DNA of 64,000 bases. Origin: Ziziphus jujuba (lineage: Eukaryota; Streptophyta; Magnoliopsida; Rosales; Rhamnaceae). The DNA is taken from assembly GCF_031755915.1 (NCBI RefSeq), contig NC_083388.1, positions 4,719,501-4,783,500 of the forward strand, read 5' to 3'. Below are positions 34,954 to 44,914 of the stretch, in pieces. Position numbers and translations under genes: made by a program. A model generated the notes under the pieces. The model was not told the origin of the DNA and ran no database searches. It was given only the letters and a program-made list of their open reading frames with translations. Numbering within the stretch: the stretch's first letter is position 1; each line of letters starts with the position of its first letter.

Positions 34954-35595
34954 CTAAAAATTTCTACATAGCAATATAGCTGCAGGTTGACAATAAATCC
35001 CAATAGCGCGAGGCATAGATATTCAGCTTCCATGCCTAAACTTCATGACAGCCTTGACCGAAATTTTTGCTGTGATTCTGCCGTGCAGTAGATACTCGTT
35101 TATGATGTCAGCACCATCGTTGGAGGAGAATGTTGCCAAAACCAAGAAATGAATCTGAGTCACATTGAAAGGACGTTGAAAGAAATCCTCTACAAGCCTA
35201 ACAGGAATAGCGTTTTCATTTCCACTGTCAATAGTGTTATAAATCTTCATGGATTCGTAGTAAATGTTGGACTTCTTGTTGGGATTATAGGCCCTCATCA
35301 CAAAGCTAAAGTTGCCAGCAAGAGATGTGAGCTCAGAGTTCGGGACCGCCTTTTCAATATGAGCATATTCGATAGCATATACAGGGCGTTTGGGTTTCAC
35401 CACTGCCCAAATCGTCCCCATTGCTGCACTCATCACCAAATTATGACTAGAACCACAAACGCTATGTACTTCATTTCCTTCGAGATTGACCACGTCGATG
35501 ACTCCTTACCATTTTGCTTTTTCTGGGCTGCTTCTTTGTCTGCATAATGCTGCTACTGATCATCAGACTTGGAAGTATTACTACTGGAAGCCATT
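34954..35595 (-). pseudogene. NHL/LEA-2 pseudogene 5, nearly full length
   Basis: This is the most complete copy. From the ATG at 35595 the minus strand reads MASSNTSKSDDQ, an in-frame TAG, then QHYADKEAAQKKQNG and the transmembrane segment MKYIAFVVLVII. A one-base deletion breaks the frame near 35435. The LEA-2 domain follows in the new frame (WAVVKPKRPVYAIEY, NPNKKSNIYYESMKIY, FNVTQIHFLV, GRITAKISVKAVMKF). A TGA at 35023 stands where a Trp codon is expected in the GSW motif, and the tail continues in frame to TAG at 34954. NHL proteins anchor in the plasma membrane with the LEA-2 domain outside; some act in defence signalling. Three separate lesions make a functional product unlikely, although a 156-residue LEA-2 frame (35023-35493) stays open. 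Confidence 0.85.
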
Positions 35596-36624
35596 CTTTT
35601 ATCTTTTCTCTATTTTCTGGAAGAGAGGGGGTGGTAAAAGAAGAGCCAGCGGAGTGATAATGATATGAGTTTTGCTTGTATATAGTTAGTAGGTAATATG
35701 ATTTAGTTTTATAGAGAGCTAAAAAAAACAAGGAAAGGGTAATCTCTTAGGTTTGGTTAGGATAATATTTTAAACTGAAGTTAATTTGCCTTAGTGGGGT
35801 TAACAAATATACAATGCATTAATTTAGTTGTTGTGTACCAATTGAAGCAAACTCGTATTTAAAGAATATCACAAGTACCCTACCTCTTTTCTTTTTGTGA
35901 CCCCTTTTTCTCTTTGGCCCATTGGAAAATTGGGTATTTGGAACTTTTTTCTCCTTAATCATTTCTCTTTTTCCTTTCTCCTGCCTTTGTCTCCAAGATA
36001 GAATATATATGCACTATATGTTAGCATAGTATGACAGACAGTTTTAATGTAACTCAAACTTGGATCATTCATTAATTCTTCGAAGTAACTGAGATGTGTC
36101 TCTGGAAGGATGACTAACAATAATGTTGGGGATAAATTACAGGGGCAACAAAGTTAACTCGAGAAAAAAATAAGATCACATTGATCTACTTCAGGTCAAA
36201 TTAAAATGAATTTTTCTTTCTGCTAAAACAGTTTCTTAAAAATTTAACAGATATAGTACCCTTTTTTTTTTAATTTTTATTCTTATAAAACAGATGTAGT
36301 ACTCTTACAAGCTTGTTCCTTTTATTGAGTTGGATTTTTTAATTAAACTCCTATTAAAGCTTTAAAATCTTAGGTTAAAAAAAAAAAAGAAAAAGGAAAA
36401 ATATAGCGAACTAAGTACAGCAAACATATAATTTCATCCAATCTTTCAGGGGGAAAAAAAATTCATCCAAGCAAAAGATATTGTTCCTCTATCCATAATG
36501 CCAAATTCGTGTGATAATTAACCAAAATTTTTCTCCCAATATGCACACTGAGAAAGTAACCAGTAGTCAATCTTTCAATTTATAGTTATAATTTTCCTTT
36601 TATTCAACAAATTAATCATACATA
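35596..36624. other. Upstream flank of NHL pseudogene 5 and AT-rich DNA
   Basis: 35650-35960 matches the upstream sides of copies 1 and 4 (GATAATGATATG, GGAAAGGGTAATCTCTTAGG, GGCCCATTGGAAAATTGGG). 36050-36180 matches the downstream block at 12045-12165 and 33110-33235. The rest is AT-rich without genes. Confidence 0.55.
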
Positions 36625-36740
36625 TCAACAGCATAAACTAGGCTTTTGGGTTTGACCACTGCCCAAATAATGCAGATAGCTAGACTCATTATTGACTGTG
36701 ACTAGAAGAACAAAACGAATGTAACTTATTTTCTTTGAGA
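36625..36740 (-). pseudogene. NHL/LEA-2 pseudogene 6, fragment
   Basis: Only the region around the membrane segment and the PKRP motif survives. The plus strand carries TTTTGGGTTTGACCACTGCCCAAATAAT, the complement of the IIWAVVKPK block, with stops and frameshifts in the membrane part. No start and no LEA-2 domain remain. Confidence 0.55.
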
Positions 36741-36853
36741 ATTGCTTCAGGGTCTTGTAGTTGATCAGATTTTGGAGCTATATATATATATATATATAAT
36801 CAACCTTGCAGACAAACTAAATGGTACATCATTTTGATATCCATGCTTTATTA

Positions 36854-37479
36854 TTAATAATCAACCTTGCAGACAGTGGGTTTAAAAGTTCGACGAGTGA
36901 AGACCACTAAATTGGAACAGTCAATGTTTATAGAGCGAGGCAGAGACTTCCAACTTCAAAACCAAACCTTATCTTTGCCTTGAACAAAATAGCTAGTACA
37001 ACACGGCCTTTGGTACTTTGGCATAAAACCATAAATGGACCAGAATTCAGCTCTAAATTGGTAATTTATAGGCATCGAATAGCCAGGTTCTAGAGTAAAG
37101 CCATTGTCTAGACTCGCAAGTTTCTCTATTTTATCACTGAACCTGGGAGAAGCATTCAAAGTATCATAGTATATAGTGGCCTTTTTGTTGCGATTATGGT
37201 TGCTACACTCGAAATGGAACCAATCAGAGAGAGTAGTGTTATCATCAGAAATGTTGCGAGTCCCCTCTATAATATAACCATTTTCAACAATAACATATGG
37301 ACGTTTGGGTTTGACCATTGCCCAAATAATCTCCCGGCTACAGTCATCACCACAACTATGGCTAGAACCACAAAAGCTATGTACCTTGTGTGCGATGGAA
37401 ACTGCTTCTTCTCCGATTTCTTTGGTGCTTCTTCTTCATTGTGATAGGCTGGGGGATAAGACTTGGAACTGGAAGCCAT
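36854..37479 (-). pseudogene. NHL/LEA-2 pseudogene 7, nearly full length
   Basis: From the ATG at 37479 the minus strand reads MASSSKSYPPAYHNEEEAPK, then the transmembrane segment RYIAFVVLAIVVVMTVAG. A one-base loss near 37320 shifts the frame. The LEA-2 domain continues from 37318 (MVKPKRPYVIVENGYIIEG, NRNKKATIYYDTL, FSDKIEKLASL) to a TGA at 36956. In frame beyond that stop are SWKSLPRSINIDCSNLVV and VCKVDY, the usual LEA-2 C-terminus (G-S/N-W...DC), ending at TAA 36854. It therefore has one frameshift and one nonsense change. It forms a subgroup with copy 3. Confidence 0.82.
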
Positions 37480-37483
37480 TAAG

Positions 37484-37507
37484 AGAGAGAGAGAGAGAGA
37501 GAGAGAG
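37484..37507. repeat. (GA)n microsatellite
   Basis: A perfect GA run of about 12 units lies immediately upstream of the start codon of NHL pseudogene 7, in what would be its 5' untranslated region. Confidence 0.9.
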
Positions 37508-37884
37508 TTAATTGGTGATTCTGTTAATTTTGAAGTAGATTACAATGAATTTTGAAATGAAAATGATTTAATTATATGATAGCGATGACCTAAAAAGAAG
37601 TAGGATCGCAGAAAGAATCCAAGATTATTTTGCTTTTGGTGGGGGGGAGACTATAACTTTAGTTAGCTGGTGTACACCAATTGATGCAAACTAGTATAAA
37701 AACGTGACCCTTGTTGTCTATTCTTTCATTAACATCTTTTTTCTTTTCTTTTTCATTTTCTTTGGCCTTTGGAAAATTTGGAATTTGTAACTTTTTTTTT
37801 TCCCCCTCCTTTATCCTTTTCTTGCATCAAGATCAAGATATCCAGCTAGGGGATTCATACTATTATTCTCCTTAACATTCCTAT

Positions 37885-38095
37885 AGTACATTGGTATTTG
37901 AAGCATAGAGATAATATTGCACACTTTGTCTCTCTCTTTATATAAATTTGATTTGGCAAGGGACTTGTGAAGAGATATAATAACCTGAGGTCATCAATCT
38001 GCATGATTGTTCAAATATATTGATGTTTGAAGCATAGAGGCAATAGTGCTCACTTGTCTCTCCCTCTAAATTTGATTTGGTGAATGATTTCTGGA
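37885..38095. repeat. Local direct duplication, about 85 bp
   Basis: TTGAAGCATAGAGATAATATTGCACACTT..GTCTCTC..AAATTTGATTTGG at 37898-37955 recurs as TTGAAGCATAGAGGCAATAGTGC..GTCTCTC..AAATTTGATTTGG at 38028-38081. The copies are diverged. The duplication lies in the non-coding gap between copies 7 and 8; the rest of 37508-38327 holds no gene. Confidence 0.7.
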
Positions 38096-38327
38096 GATGG
38101 ACAACGATCTATAACCGTGACATCTTCATAATCTGATAGCAATGTTTTAGTTATCTTTCTCTATAAATCTCTTAGAATTCTTCACCATATCGAGTACATA
38201 TATACAGATATATATACAGTTGTCTAAGAGTTAAAAAAAAATATTTATCATTGTCTAAGAGTAATTTTATTTAAAAATTCTGATTTCTAGCTAAGATTGA
38301 ATTAGTTTTTTTTTATAACAGTCATAA

Positions 38328-38998
38328 TTAAGTTTGCATAGTAATTTTATAATAATAATAATGCAGATTAAAGATCAACATCCGAAAATTATGTTCCAGC
38401 ATTACAGCTGCCGGTTGACTATAAATTCCAATGGGTCGAGGATTAGACTGCCAATTTCCAAATCTAAACCTTATCTTCGCAGCCTTGAATGAAATGTTGG
38501 TTGCGATTCTACCGTGCTGTAGGTACTCAATCACATTATCACCAGGCCCAGTTGAGATCTGCACCGGAACTAAGAAATGAATCCAGGTCACATTGAAAAG
38601 GGTTTAAGAGAAATCCTCCACATGCCTAAAAGGAGTAGTAGTTTTATTTTCACTGTAACCGTTGTAAATCCTCATTGATTTATAGTGTATGGTGGACTTC
38701 TTTTTGGGATTAAAACTCATCACAGAGCTCAAGTTGCCAGAGAGAGATTGGTAGTGAGGTAGGGTTATCGCATCTTTAACAGAACTGTATTCGATGGTAT
38801 AAAGAGGGCGTTTGGGTTCCACCACTGCCCAAATCGTCCCCGTAGCTGCACTCATCGCCACAATTATTACTAGAACCACAAATGGTATGTACTTCATTTG
38901 CTTCGAGCTTGATGACGATCACACGACTCATCATTTTGCTTTTTCTGGGCTGCCTCTTTCGCTGGATAATGCTGCTGATACTTAGATTTGAAGGCCAT
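38328..38998 (-). pseudogene. NHL/LEA-2 pseudogene 8, nearly full length
   Basis: From the ATG at 38998 the minus strand reads MAFKSKYQQHYPAKEAAQKK and then shifts frame between about 38940 and 38897. The membrane segment and PKRP motif continue from 38897 (MKYIPFVVLVIIVAMSAATG, WAVVEPKRPLYTIEY), then NPKKKSTIHYKSM and VEDFS. A TAA at 38604-38606 stands where copy 5 has Gln, and the frame continues unbroken with FNVTWIHFLVPV, HGRIATNISFKAAKI and FRFGNWQSNP to 38328. So there is one frameshift and one nonsense change. It keeps Trp in the GNW motif, unlike copy 5. Confidence 0.83.
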
Positions 38999-39469
38999 TT
39001 TATTTTTTGTTTTTTGTTTTTCCTTTTTTCGTAGAAGTAGAGCTAGTGGGGTAGTGATATATATATATATGGGATCTGTAATTTTTATATAGTTGGTCAT
39101 ATGATTTAGTTTATATGTAGAGCACTAAGAACTACGAGGAAAGAATTGTCACTTTGGCAGGGCAATAATAAAACCATATATGCATTGATTTAATTGTTGT
39201 GTACCAATTGAAGTAAACTGGTATAAAGAACATGACCCCTGTTGTCTATTTCTTTTGGTGACTCTTTTTTCTTCGGCCCATTTGGAAAAAAATTGGGTAT
39301 TTGGAACTTTTTTCTCCTCCATCATTTTCTTGCATCAAACCCAATACATCTAAGCCAGAGTAATTGATAATGAACTAATATTATTTGTTTTGTGCAATAT
39401 AAAACAAAAAAATAAAATGTTAAATTCGATAATGAACTAGAGTTAATAGGACCATCTCAACCATTTTTG
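38999..39469. other. Upstream flank of NHL pseudogene 8
   Basis: It matches 12400-12880 upstream of NHL pseudogene 2. It has no gene of its own. Confidence 0.6.
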
Positions 39470-40462
39470 AGGCTCTAGGCAGAAAAAAATACTTGGGCCC
39501 TCATTTTTTTTTTAAATATTAGTTTTTGAAAAATAGACTTTCATATAAATTTTAATTTTTGATATTTTAAGATGCATAGTTAGTAAAACTACTAAATTAT
39601 TTAATCTTTCTTGTGACATTGTTGAGCGTAAATAAAAGTAGTATTTTACAAGCTATCCGTGCATTAGGAAAAGAATTTAATTTTTTTTATATGGTTTAGT
39701 ATCTAAAGTGCTGTTTTTAATTCTAGATTTATTATTTCTTTTAAAACTTTTTGTTTTGAAAACAAATCTAAACCATCAATATGACATATCATGACATGTT
39801 TTAAAAAGTTCAAGATTTAAACATTTTTCTTTTAGAAAATCATCACCAAGCAATTTTGATTTTTCTACGTCATACAAAAAATCAAAATTATGTTCATATA
39901 TCGTAAATTGTTCACACCTATTTTAAAGTGAAGAAATGGCACAATCAATTATATAGTTAAAATAATTAATTTAAAAGATTCTTTAGCTATAAGTCTCACC
40001 TAATTAATTTCATTCTCAGCAATGTTTTTTTTATTCTAATTACATGTTTTTCATGAAATTTTGGTTCTACATTCATTTCATTTGCATTCTCTTAAGCAGA
40101 AATCACAGCATATGTGAATCAAATTTTTTTTTTTTTTGTCATTAAAAAAAGAAAGAAGACATTTTAACTGATCTAATGCAATAGCAATGTTCATATCTTT
40201 ATATTGTAAAAATTTACTAACAGTATTAACTACAAACAATATATCATACCAAATAATCATACCTAATAAAAATTCAAAATTTTCCATCTCACATGTTGCT
40301 AAAGAAATTGCTTCACTTTTTATTTTAGGATTATTACTAGTTTTTGCTAGTTGATATAAACCATCTTTTATTTATGGAGCTTGATATTTTATTACTTTAA
40401 CACTTTTAAGTTGACTTTCCTAATGTGTTTGTAACAATGGTTTAGAGTTAAATTAGAAACGT
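39470..40462 (-). pseudogene. hAT-superfamily transposase relic (TTF/ZMYM1-like)
   Basis: Minus-strand pieces appear in the normal order of plant hAT-type TTF-domain transposases: KPLLQTH, stop, ESQLKSVKVIKYQAP (40385-40450); then LAKTSNNPKIKSEAISLATC and MENFEFLLGMIIWYDILFVV (40190-40375); IDCAISSL, stop, NRCEQFTIYE with VEKSKLLGDDFLKEKCLNLE (39800-39950); DGLDLFSKQKVLKEIINLE (39715-39775); and the hAT dimerisation motif LRSTMSQERLNNLVVL (39585-39631). Several stops and frameshifts separate them. The 5' part is cut by the LTR that begins at 40463. It is an old class II element copy, now dead. Confidence 0.8.
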
Positions 40463-41179
40463 TGTAACACCCTGTCCCGAAGTACACTGGAAATTTCTCA
40501 AGTTGACCAAAGTTAATCGTCGTTGATAAAGAATGGTCAAATTTTGATTTTTTGATTCAATAAGAATTCTAGGTTGACTAAGGCACCATCACGAAGTACG
40601 CATCGACTGGAGTCCGTAGACTAGTAGCACGTCGAAAACGGAGTTATGGTTTGAAAGTTATGAGTAAAACAAATTGACTGTACGAGGGTGCCAAAGTTGA
40701 CTTTTTATTCTTGTAAAATTGAGCTTTGACCTATGTATGGTTATGAAGTACTCGTCGATACAAGTTCGTAAACTAGCGGCACATCTAATTTGGACATATA
40801 GTTGGAAAGTTACGAACTTGTGAAGTTTTTCCAAGATAGACAACAACGCCACGTGTAACATTATAAAAGGCACCATGTGTCACGACAAGAAAATGCCATT
40901 TTAGACAATTAAATATTACATTATTTTATTATTTTATATTATATTATCATCTCATATATTTATTTATTTATTTTCTTTTTCTTTTCTTCTTCCTCATGTG
41001 GGGAAATACCCACAGGACTCTTTCTTCTTCCTTTCTACTTCTTTTCTTCTCTCTTCCCCTCCCCACTCATTCACGGCAACCATTTTCCATCACCGATTTC
41101 CTCTCAATTTTGGACACCCACCAAGAAATGTTTATACCAACTTGAAACCCACATTCCCAGTAAACCATACCATGTTTAT
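40463..41179 (+). mobile_element. LTR of gypsy type, interrupted by the tandem array
   Basis: It begins TGTAACACCCTGTCCCG and shows the U3 head seen in 15439-15840 (AGTTGACCAAAGTTAATCG, GACTAGTAGCACG, GTACTCGTCGATACAAGTT). At 41179 it is broken by the array, so its remainder should lie to the right of the window. It inserted into the hAT relic; the 5 bases before it are AACGT. The 41175-41179 word TTTAT is the expected left target duplication of the array. Confidence 0.75.
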
Positions 41180-41371
41180 TGTCAGGACCCGTCCAGAATT
41201 CCTTCCCCGGAACCCTAGACAGCCCTGATCCCAGGGAAACCCTACCGAACCCTCCAACGGAAAATCCGGCAGAGCCTCCCCTAAGGGATTTACTTACCAC
41301 AAATTTACCTGCACTGAAAACACACTTCTAAAAACATCCCCTTATTCCTCCCACAAACTACAAATTGGTTC
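41180..41371 (-). mobile_element. Left terminal LTR stub of the tandem array
   Basis: It is nearly identical to the first 192 bases of the complete LTR at 41854 (TGTCAGGACCCGTCCAGAATTCC onward) and then jumps into internal sequence that normally lies about 6 kb further right. The join falls in ATTGGTTC (41364-41371), eight bases present at both parents (42038-42045 and 47959-47966). A deletion by short homology explains it. Confidence 0.9.
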
Positions 41372-41853
41372 GCCGCCCCCATATGGTGCAGTATAATATC
41401 AACAATATAACATACGGATACATGTACGAGCACAAACCAAACATACTTGAATAAAACCCCTTTAGTTTCAAATACCACTTTGAAAAGCATTTAAATTTTG
41501 ATAATCGATCGGGAAAATATTTTGACGCCTTGAAATCGATCGACACACATCCTTAGGCAATCATCCTTCTTCTCCATGAACGAAACGGATACCATTCACG
41601 ATGATAAGCTTGACCTTCAAAAAGAAAAGGCATCCTCGACCATCGACTAGGCCATAGGAATTTCCCGTTAGGCTAGATGATCCTAATTGACACCCTCGAA
41701 GATTAGAGTTATTCAAACTCGGGCAACGAATTTACTTCGAGACAAACAGAAAGAACGCTTTCACACGGGTAAAACGAGAGATCAAACACGGATAGGATGC
41801 ACAACAATGCACAGTCCCTTAGGAATACTAGAACCTAGAGCCCTGATACCAAC
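41372..41853 (-). mobile_element. Internal-region remnant of array unit 0
   Basis: It corresponds to 47967-48448, the primer-site end of the internal region, and contains no coding sequence. It differs from the other three units at at least four positions (41388 G for A, an ACGG for ACAG near 41417, CCCCTTT for CACCTTT near 41458, TTAGAG for TTAAAG near 41704), at all of which those three agree with each other. Confidence 0.88.
41837..41851 (-). promoter_or_regulatory. Primer-binding site, unit 0
   Basis: On the minus strand, TGGTATCAGGGCTCT starts two bases inside the LTR end. It matches the initiator Met-tRNA primer site (TGGTATCAGAGCC) at 11 of 13 positions. It sets the orientation of the whole array to the minus strand. 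Confidence 0.85.
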
Positions 41854-42530
41854 TGTCAGGACCCGTCCAGAATTCCTTCCCCGGAACCCTAGACAGCCCT
41901 GATCCCAGGGAAACCCTACCGAACCCTCCAACGGAAAATCCGGCAGAGCCTCCCCTAAGGGATTTACTTACCACAAATTTACCTGCACTGAAAACACACT
42001 TCTAAAAACATCCCCTTATTCCTCCCACAAACTACAAATTGGTTCCACAAATTGCAGCACTTCAAAAGAAAACAACAGCAGCAACCCAGTGCAAGATAAA
42101 TACAACAAGAGTGAAGAATTATTACAACTGCAATAAAAGAAGAACAGGGTACAGCACGAACTAAAACAGCGAGGAAGATCAAGTCCGCTCCGAGTGAACA
42201 CCGACAACCTGGTACCTAGAGGAACGGAATTTAAGAGTGTGAGATGCTAATCATCTCAGTGAGCGACCCTACTACTATACCATATAATATCACAGTAATA
42301 AGTATAAATAATAATTATTTGGAAATAATATTTTCTCTCAAAACCCTTAAGATTCTCTCAGTTGGAAAGGTTCCCTTTTTAAAACAATTTCACAAAACCC
42401 TTTATCCATATTCCCCGAAAACCAAGACATCAATTAAATACCAGAAGCGGTAACAATTATATTTTTAATTCCAATTCAGTTTCCAAACATTTTATTTTTA
42501 AAACACAGTTCTGAAAATCATTTGATGCAC

Positions 42531-42542
42531 CCACTATATACC
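42531..42542 (-). promoter_or_regulatory. Candidate TATA box of the array LTR
   Basis: The minus strand reads CTGGTATATAGTGG around here. The word is conserved in every long LTR of the window (7474, 17403, 20239, 28371) although surrounding sequence has diverged, and it is repeated in LTRs 2-4 at 49126, 55721 and 62336. A promoter role is inference. TATATAAC at 43582-43590 (minus) is an alternative. Confidence 0.35.
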
Positions 42543-42716
42543 AGTGGCGCCAACAGTACCCAGCGTCCCAAGGTACCGCCAGACAGGAGGTTATAGAAAG
42601 AAACCGGCATACGGTCGCGTGGCGTCCCACTGCGCCGCTGCTAACCTGGTGTCCCGGCCAAAGGGGGGTGGCCGCCCTCTCCGATGGCATCCACAGGACA
42701 CCCTCATAATATCAAC

Positions 42717-42795
42717 CGCGCGCTACTCACACCCACCTGCGCGCTAATCACATCACCTGCGCGCTAATCACACCCACCTGCGCGCTAATCACAAC
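42717..42795. repeat. 20 bp minisatellite in array LTR 1
   Basis: Units of the type CACCTGCGCGCTAATCACAT repeat about four times with small changes. Equivalent arrays lie at 49312-49390 and 62522-62600. LTR 3 has one more unit (55907-56005), which alone explains the 6615 bp spacing there. Confidence 0.9.
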
Positions 42796-44312
42796 CGTGT
42801 GCACACTAACCATATCACATATACCATATCACATAATCAGAACACCAGTACGTGCACGGTGCATCTAAAAATTATAAAATCCATAAATTTAAATCATAAA
42901 ACAAATTTCACATTTTTCATAAGCATAGCGGGCATAATCCATCCGCTTGAACCGGGAAATTCTCCACAATTTCCTTATAATCCATACCATAAATTCCATG
43001 ATTTTCAAATCCACCAACTCCCAAATCCATCAATTCAAATATCCACATTTTTCCAAGCATAAATAATTTCTCGAAATATCATAATCAAATCTCATATTAT
43101 TACATGGGCATATTTTATAAAAATTGAAATCACCAACATAACCAAATATTTTCTTCGAAATATTTGAAAATCAAATCATGCCCAATTTACCATTAAAACC
43201 ACACCAATTTCAAAATCCTCAAAACCATAAAATAATTTCACATGGCATAAATTGGTGAAATACACATTTTCTTAAATTCGATAAATTCACAAATAATTCC
43301 ACAATAATTCAATAAATATTTGGCACATAGGAATTAAATTCCAAATATTTAATTCACACATAATATATTCATCAATTAAATTCCCCAAAATTAATTTGAA
43401 GGTGGGTCACTCACCTGGAGCACGCAATTAACCCATGATCCACTACGGGATCAATTCTACGACTCACCGGTGCTCCTAGAACAAAATTCACAGACAGTCA
43501 AATAAATTAATATTTTATTCGGGTAAATAATACCCGGTACCCGGGGGGTCAAAACACAAACGATATCTAGAATTTACGAGTTATATACCGAATCGAAGCT
43601 CGAGTGATGCTAATCACAGATCCGGTCTTAATTTTCGATGATCGTACCCGACGGGGTCGGAATTTTATCGGGAAGCTTTTCGGGTTTCGGCTCTGCAATT
43701 CTCCCAAACCGTCGCGAATTGGTGGAAACGGAAGTCGGATTTGGGTTCAGGAGGTCGAACACTGCGGACTGGAGCTGGCCGGAATTTTCGGGGTACTCGC
43801 CGGAACAGTAATTTCCGGCGGGCCGCCACGTCACCGGCAACCGTCGCCGGAACAGTATTTTCCGACGGTGGCCGTTTGCTGTGAAATTTTGCAGATTTGT
43901 AGATCGTGAGGAGAGCAATCCAACGGGACCGACGGTGAGCAAAACGGAGGTCGGACGGCGGAGAAATCACCGTTTGAAGATTTTCGACCCCTCGCCGGAA
44001 AACGCTCCGATCCCGGCGCGTCGGTGGTCCGATGGCCGTGATTTTTGGTGGGTAGGCCGGACTTGAGGAGAGGATGCTGGGTGTATGGCGCGTGTACTGT
44101 ATATCGGCCGGCATAGTGCCGATTCGCGGTGGCCGGCGGTGGAGGGGGAAAAATCGCCGCCAAACTTCGGACGTCCGATCCGGGCGCGTCCGGCGGCCGT
44201 TCGCCGTGAAATTTGGAGGTTTTGCCGGAAATGAGGTGGGCAATCTGGCTGGCCGGTGCATGTACAGTAACTAGGCCGGAAAAACGTGAAAATGACCGGC
44301 GGCCGGCGGGTC

Positions 44313-44374
44313 CTCTCTCTCTCTTTCTCTCTCCTCTCTCTCTTTCTCTCTCTTCTCTCTCTTTCTCTCTCTTC
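44313..44374. repeat. CT-rich microsatellite in array LTR 1
   Basis: Runs of TCTCTCTCTTTCTCTCTCC; the same tract is found at 50908-50969 and 57523-57584. Long-frame translations crossing it give meaningless Arg/Glu repeats. Confidence 0.9.
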
Positions 44375-44870
44375 CCCGAGAGTTTTTCAAAATTAAAACC
44401 CTGCGTGACACTGTTCATGCCACGTGGACCACTCAGAAGCTGACACATGGCATTTCACTGTTCACGACCCAAAAACATTAAAATAATACGGTATCCGGTA
44501 AACTTCAAACGTCCATAACTTTTTAACCACATGTCCGATTTAAGCGTGCCGCTAGTCTATGAACTCGTATCGACGAGTACTTTACAACCATACAAGAGTC
44601 AACTCACAATTACATCACAAGAAAAAGTCAACTCCGGCACCTTTTAGACAGTTTAAACTTCAACTTGTTTTGCCCATAACTTTCAAACCGTAGCTCCGTT
44701 TTCGACGTGCTACTAGTCTACGAACTCAGAGCGTCATGCACTTCGCCACGGTACCCTGGTCAACTCGAAATTCCCACCGAGTCAAAAAGTCAACTTTTGA
44801 CCCCTTTGGTCAACGGTCAACCTCGGTCAACGTGCACGGATTCCGGTGCGATTTGGGACGGGGTGTTACA

Positions 44871-44885
44871 GCCTTCCCCCCTTAC
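44871..44885 (-). promoter_or_regulatory. Polypurine tract, unit 1
   Basis: The minus strand reads GTAAGGGGGGAAGGC directly against the LTR start TGTAACACC, as expected for second-strand priming. It is preceded by AATTTCGAGGACGAAATTT, a sequence typical of the end of Tekay/Del-type internal regions. Confidence 0.88.
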
Positions 44886-44914
44886 AAAAATTTCGTCCTC
44901 GAAATTTCCGCGCG

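Larger units (their letters stand above)
41854..44870 (-). mobile_element. Array LTR 1, 3017 bp
   Basis: On the plus strand it runs from TGTCAGGACCCG to GACGGGGTGTTACA. It is bounded by a primer site on the left and a polypurine tract on the right, so it serves as the 5' LTR of the unit to its left and the 3' LTR of the unit to its right. Blocks from left: R/U5-like part with CTCAGTGAGC (42256), TATA-like motif (42531-42542), minisatellite (42717-42795), AT-rich part, GTGGGTCACTCACCTGGAG (43403), GC-rich CpG-dense part (43600-44300), CT microsatellite (44313-44374), and U3 head with two CTAGTCTA(C/T)GAACTC modules (44550, 44712). The long frames in the GC-rich part are by-products of composition. 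Confidence 0.95.

Noticed and set aside
41837..41851. tRNA gene suggested by the CTGATACCA text
   Set aside because: Only the 3' end complement is present, next to an LTR. It is a primer-binding site, not a tRNA gene.
42717..42795. CRISPR-like regular repeats
   Set aside because: Units are directly adjacent without unique spacers, in plant LTR DNA; it is a minisatellite.
43831..44448. Open frame of 205 codons on the minus strand, repeated in each array LTR (also 43665-44261 and plus-strand frames)
   Set aside because: It lies in the GC-rich CpG-dense part of the LTR and runs through the CT microsatellite. All frames are open there because stop codons are rare in such DNA. It has no known domain, and conservation between units only reflects recent copying.
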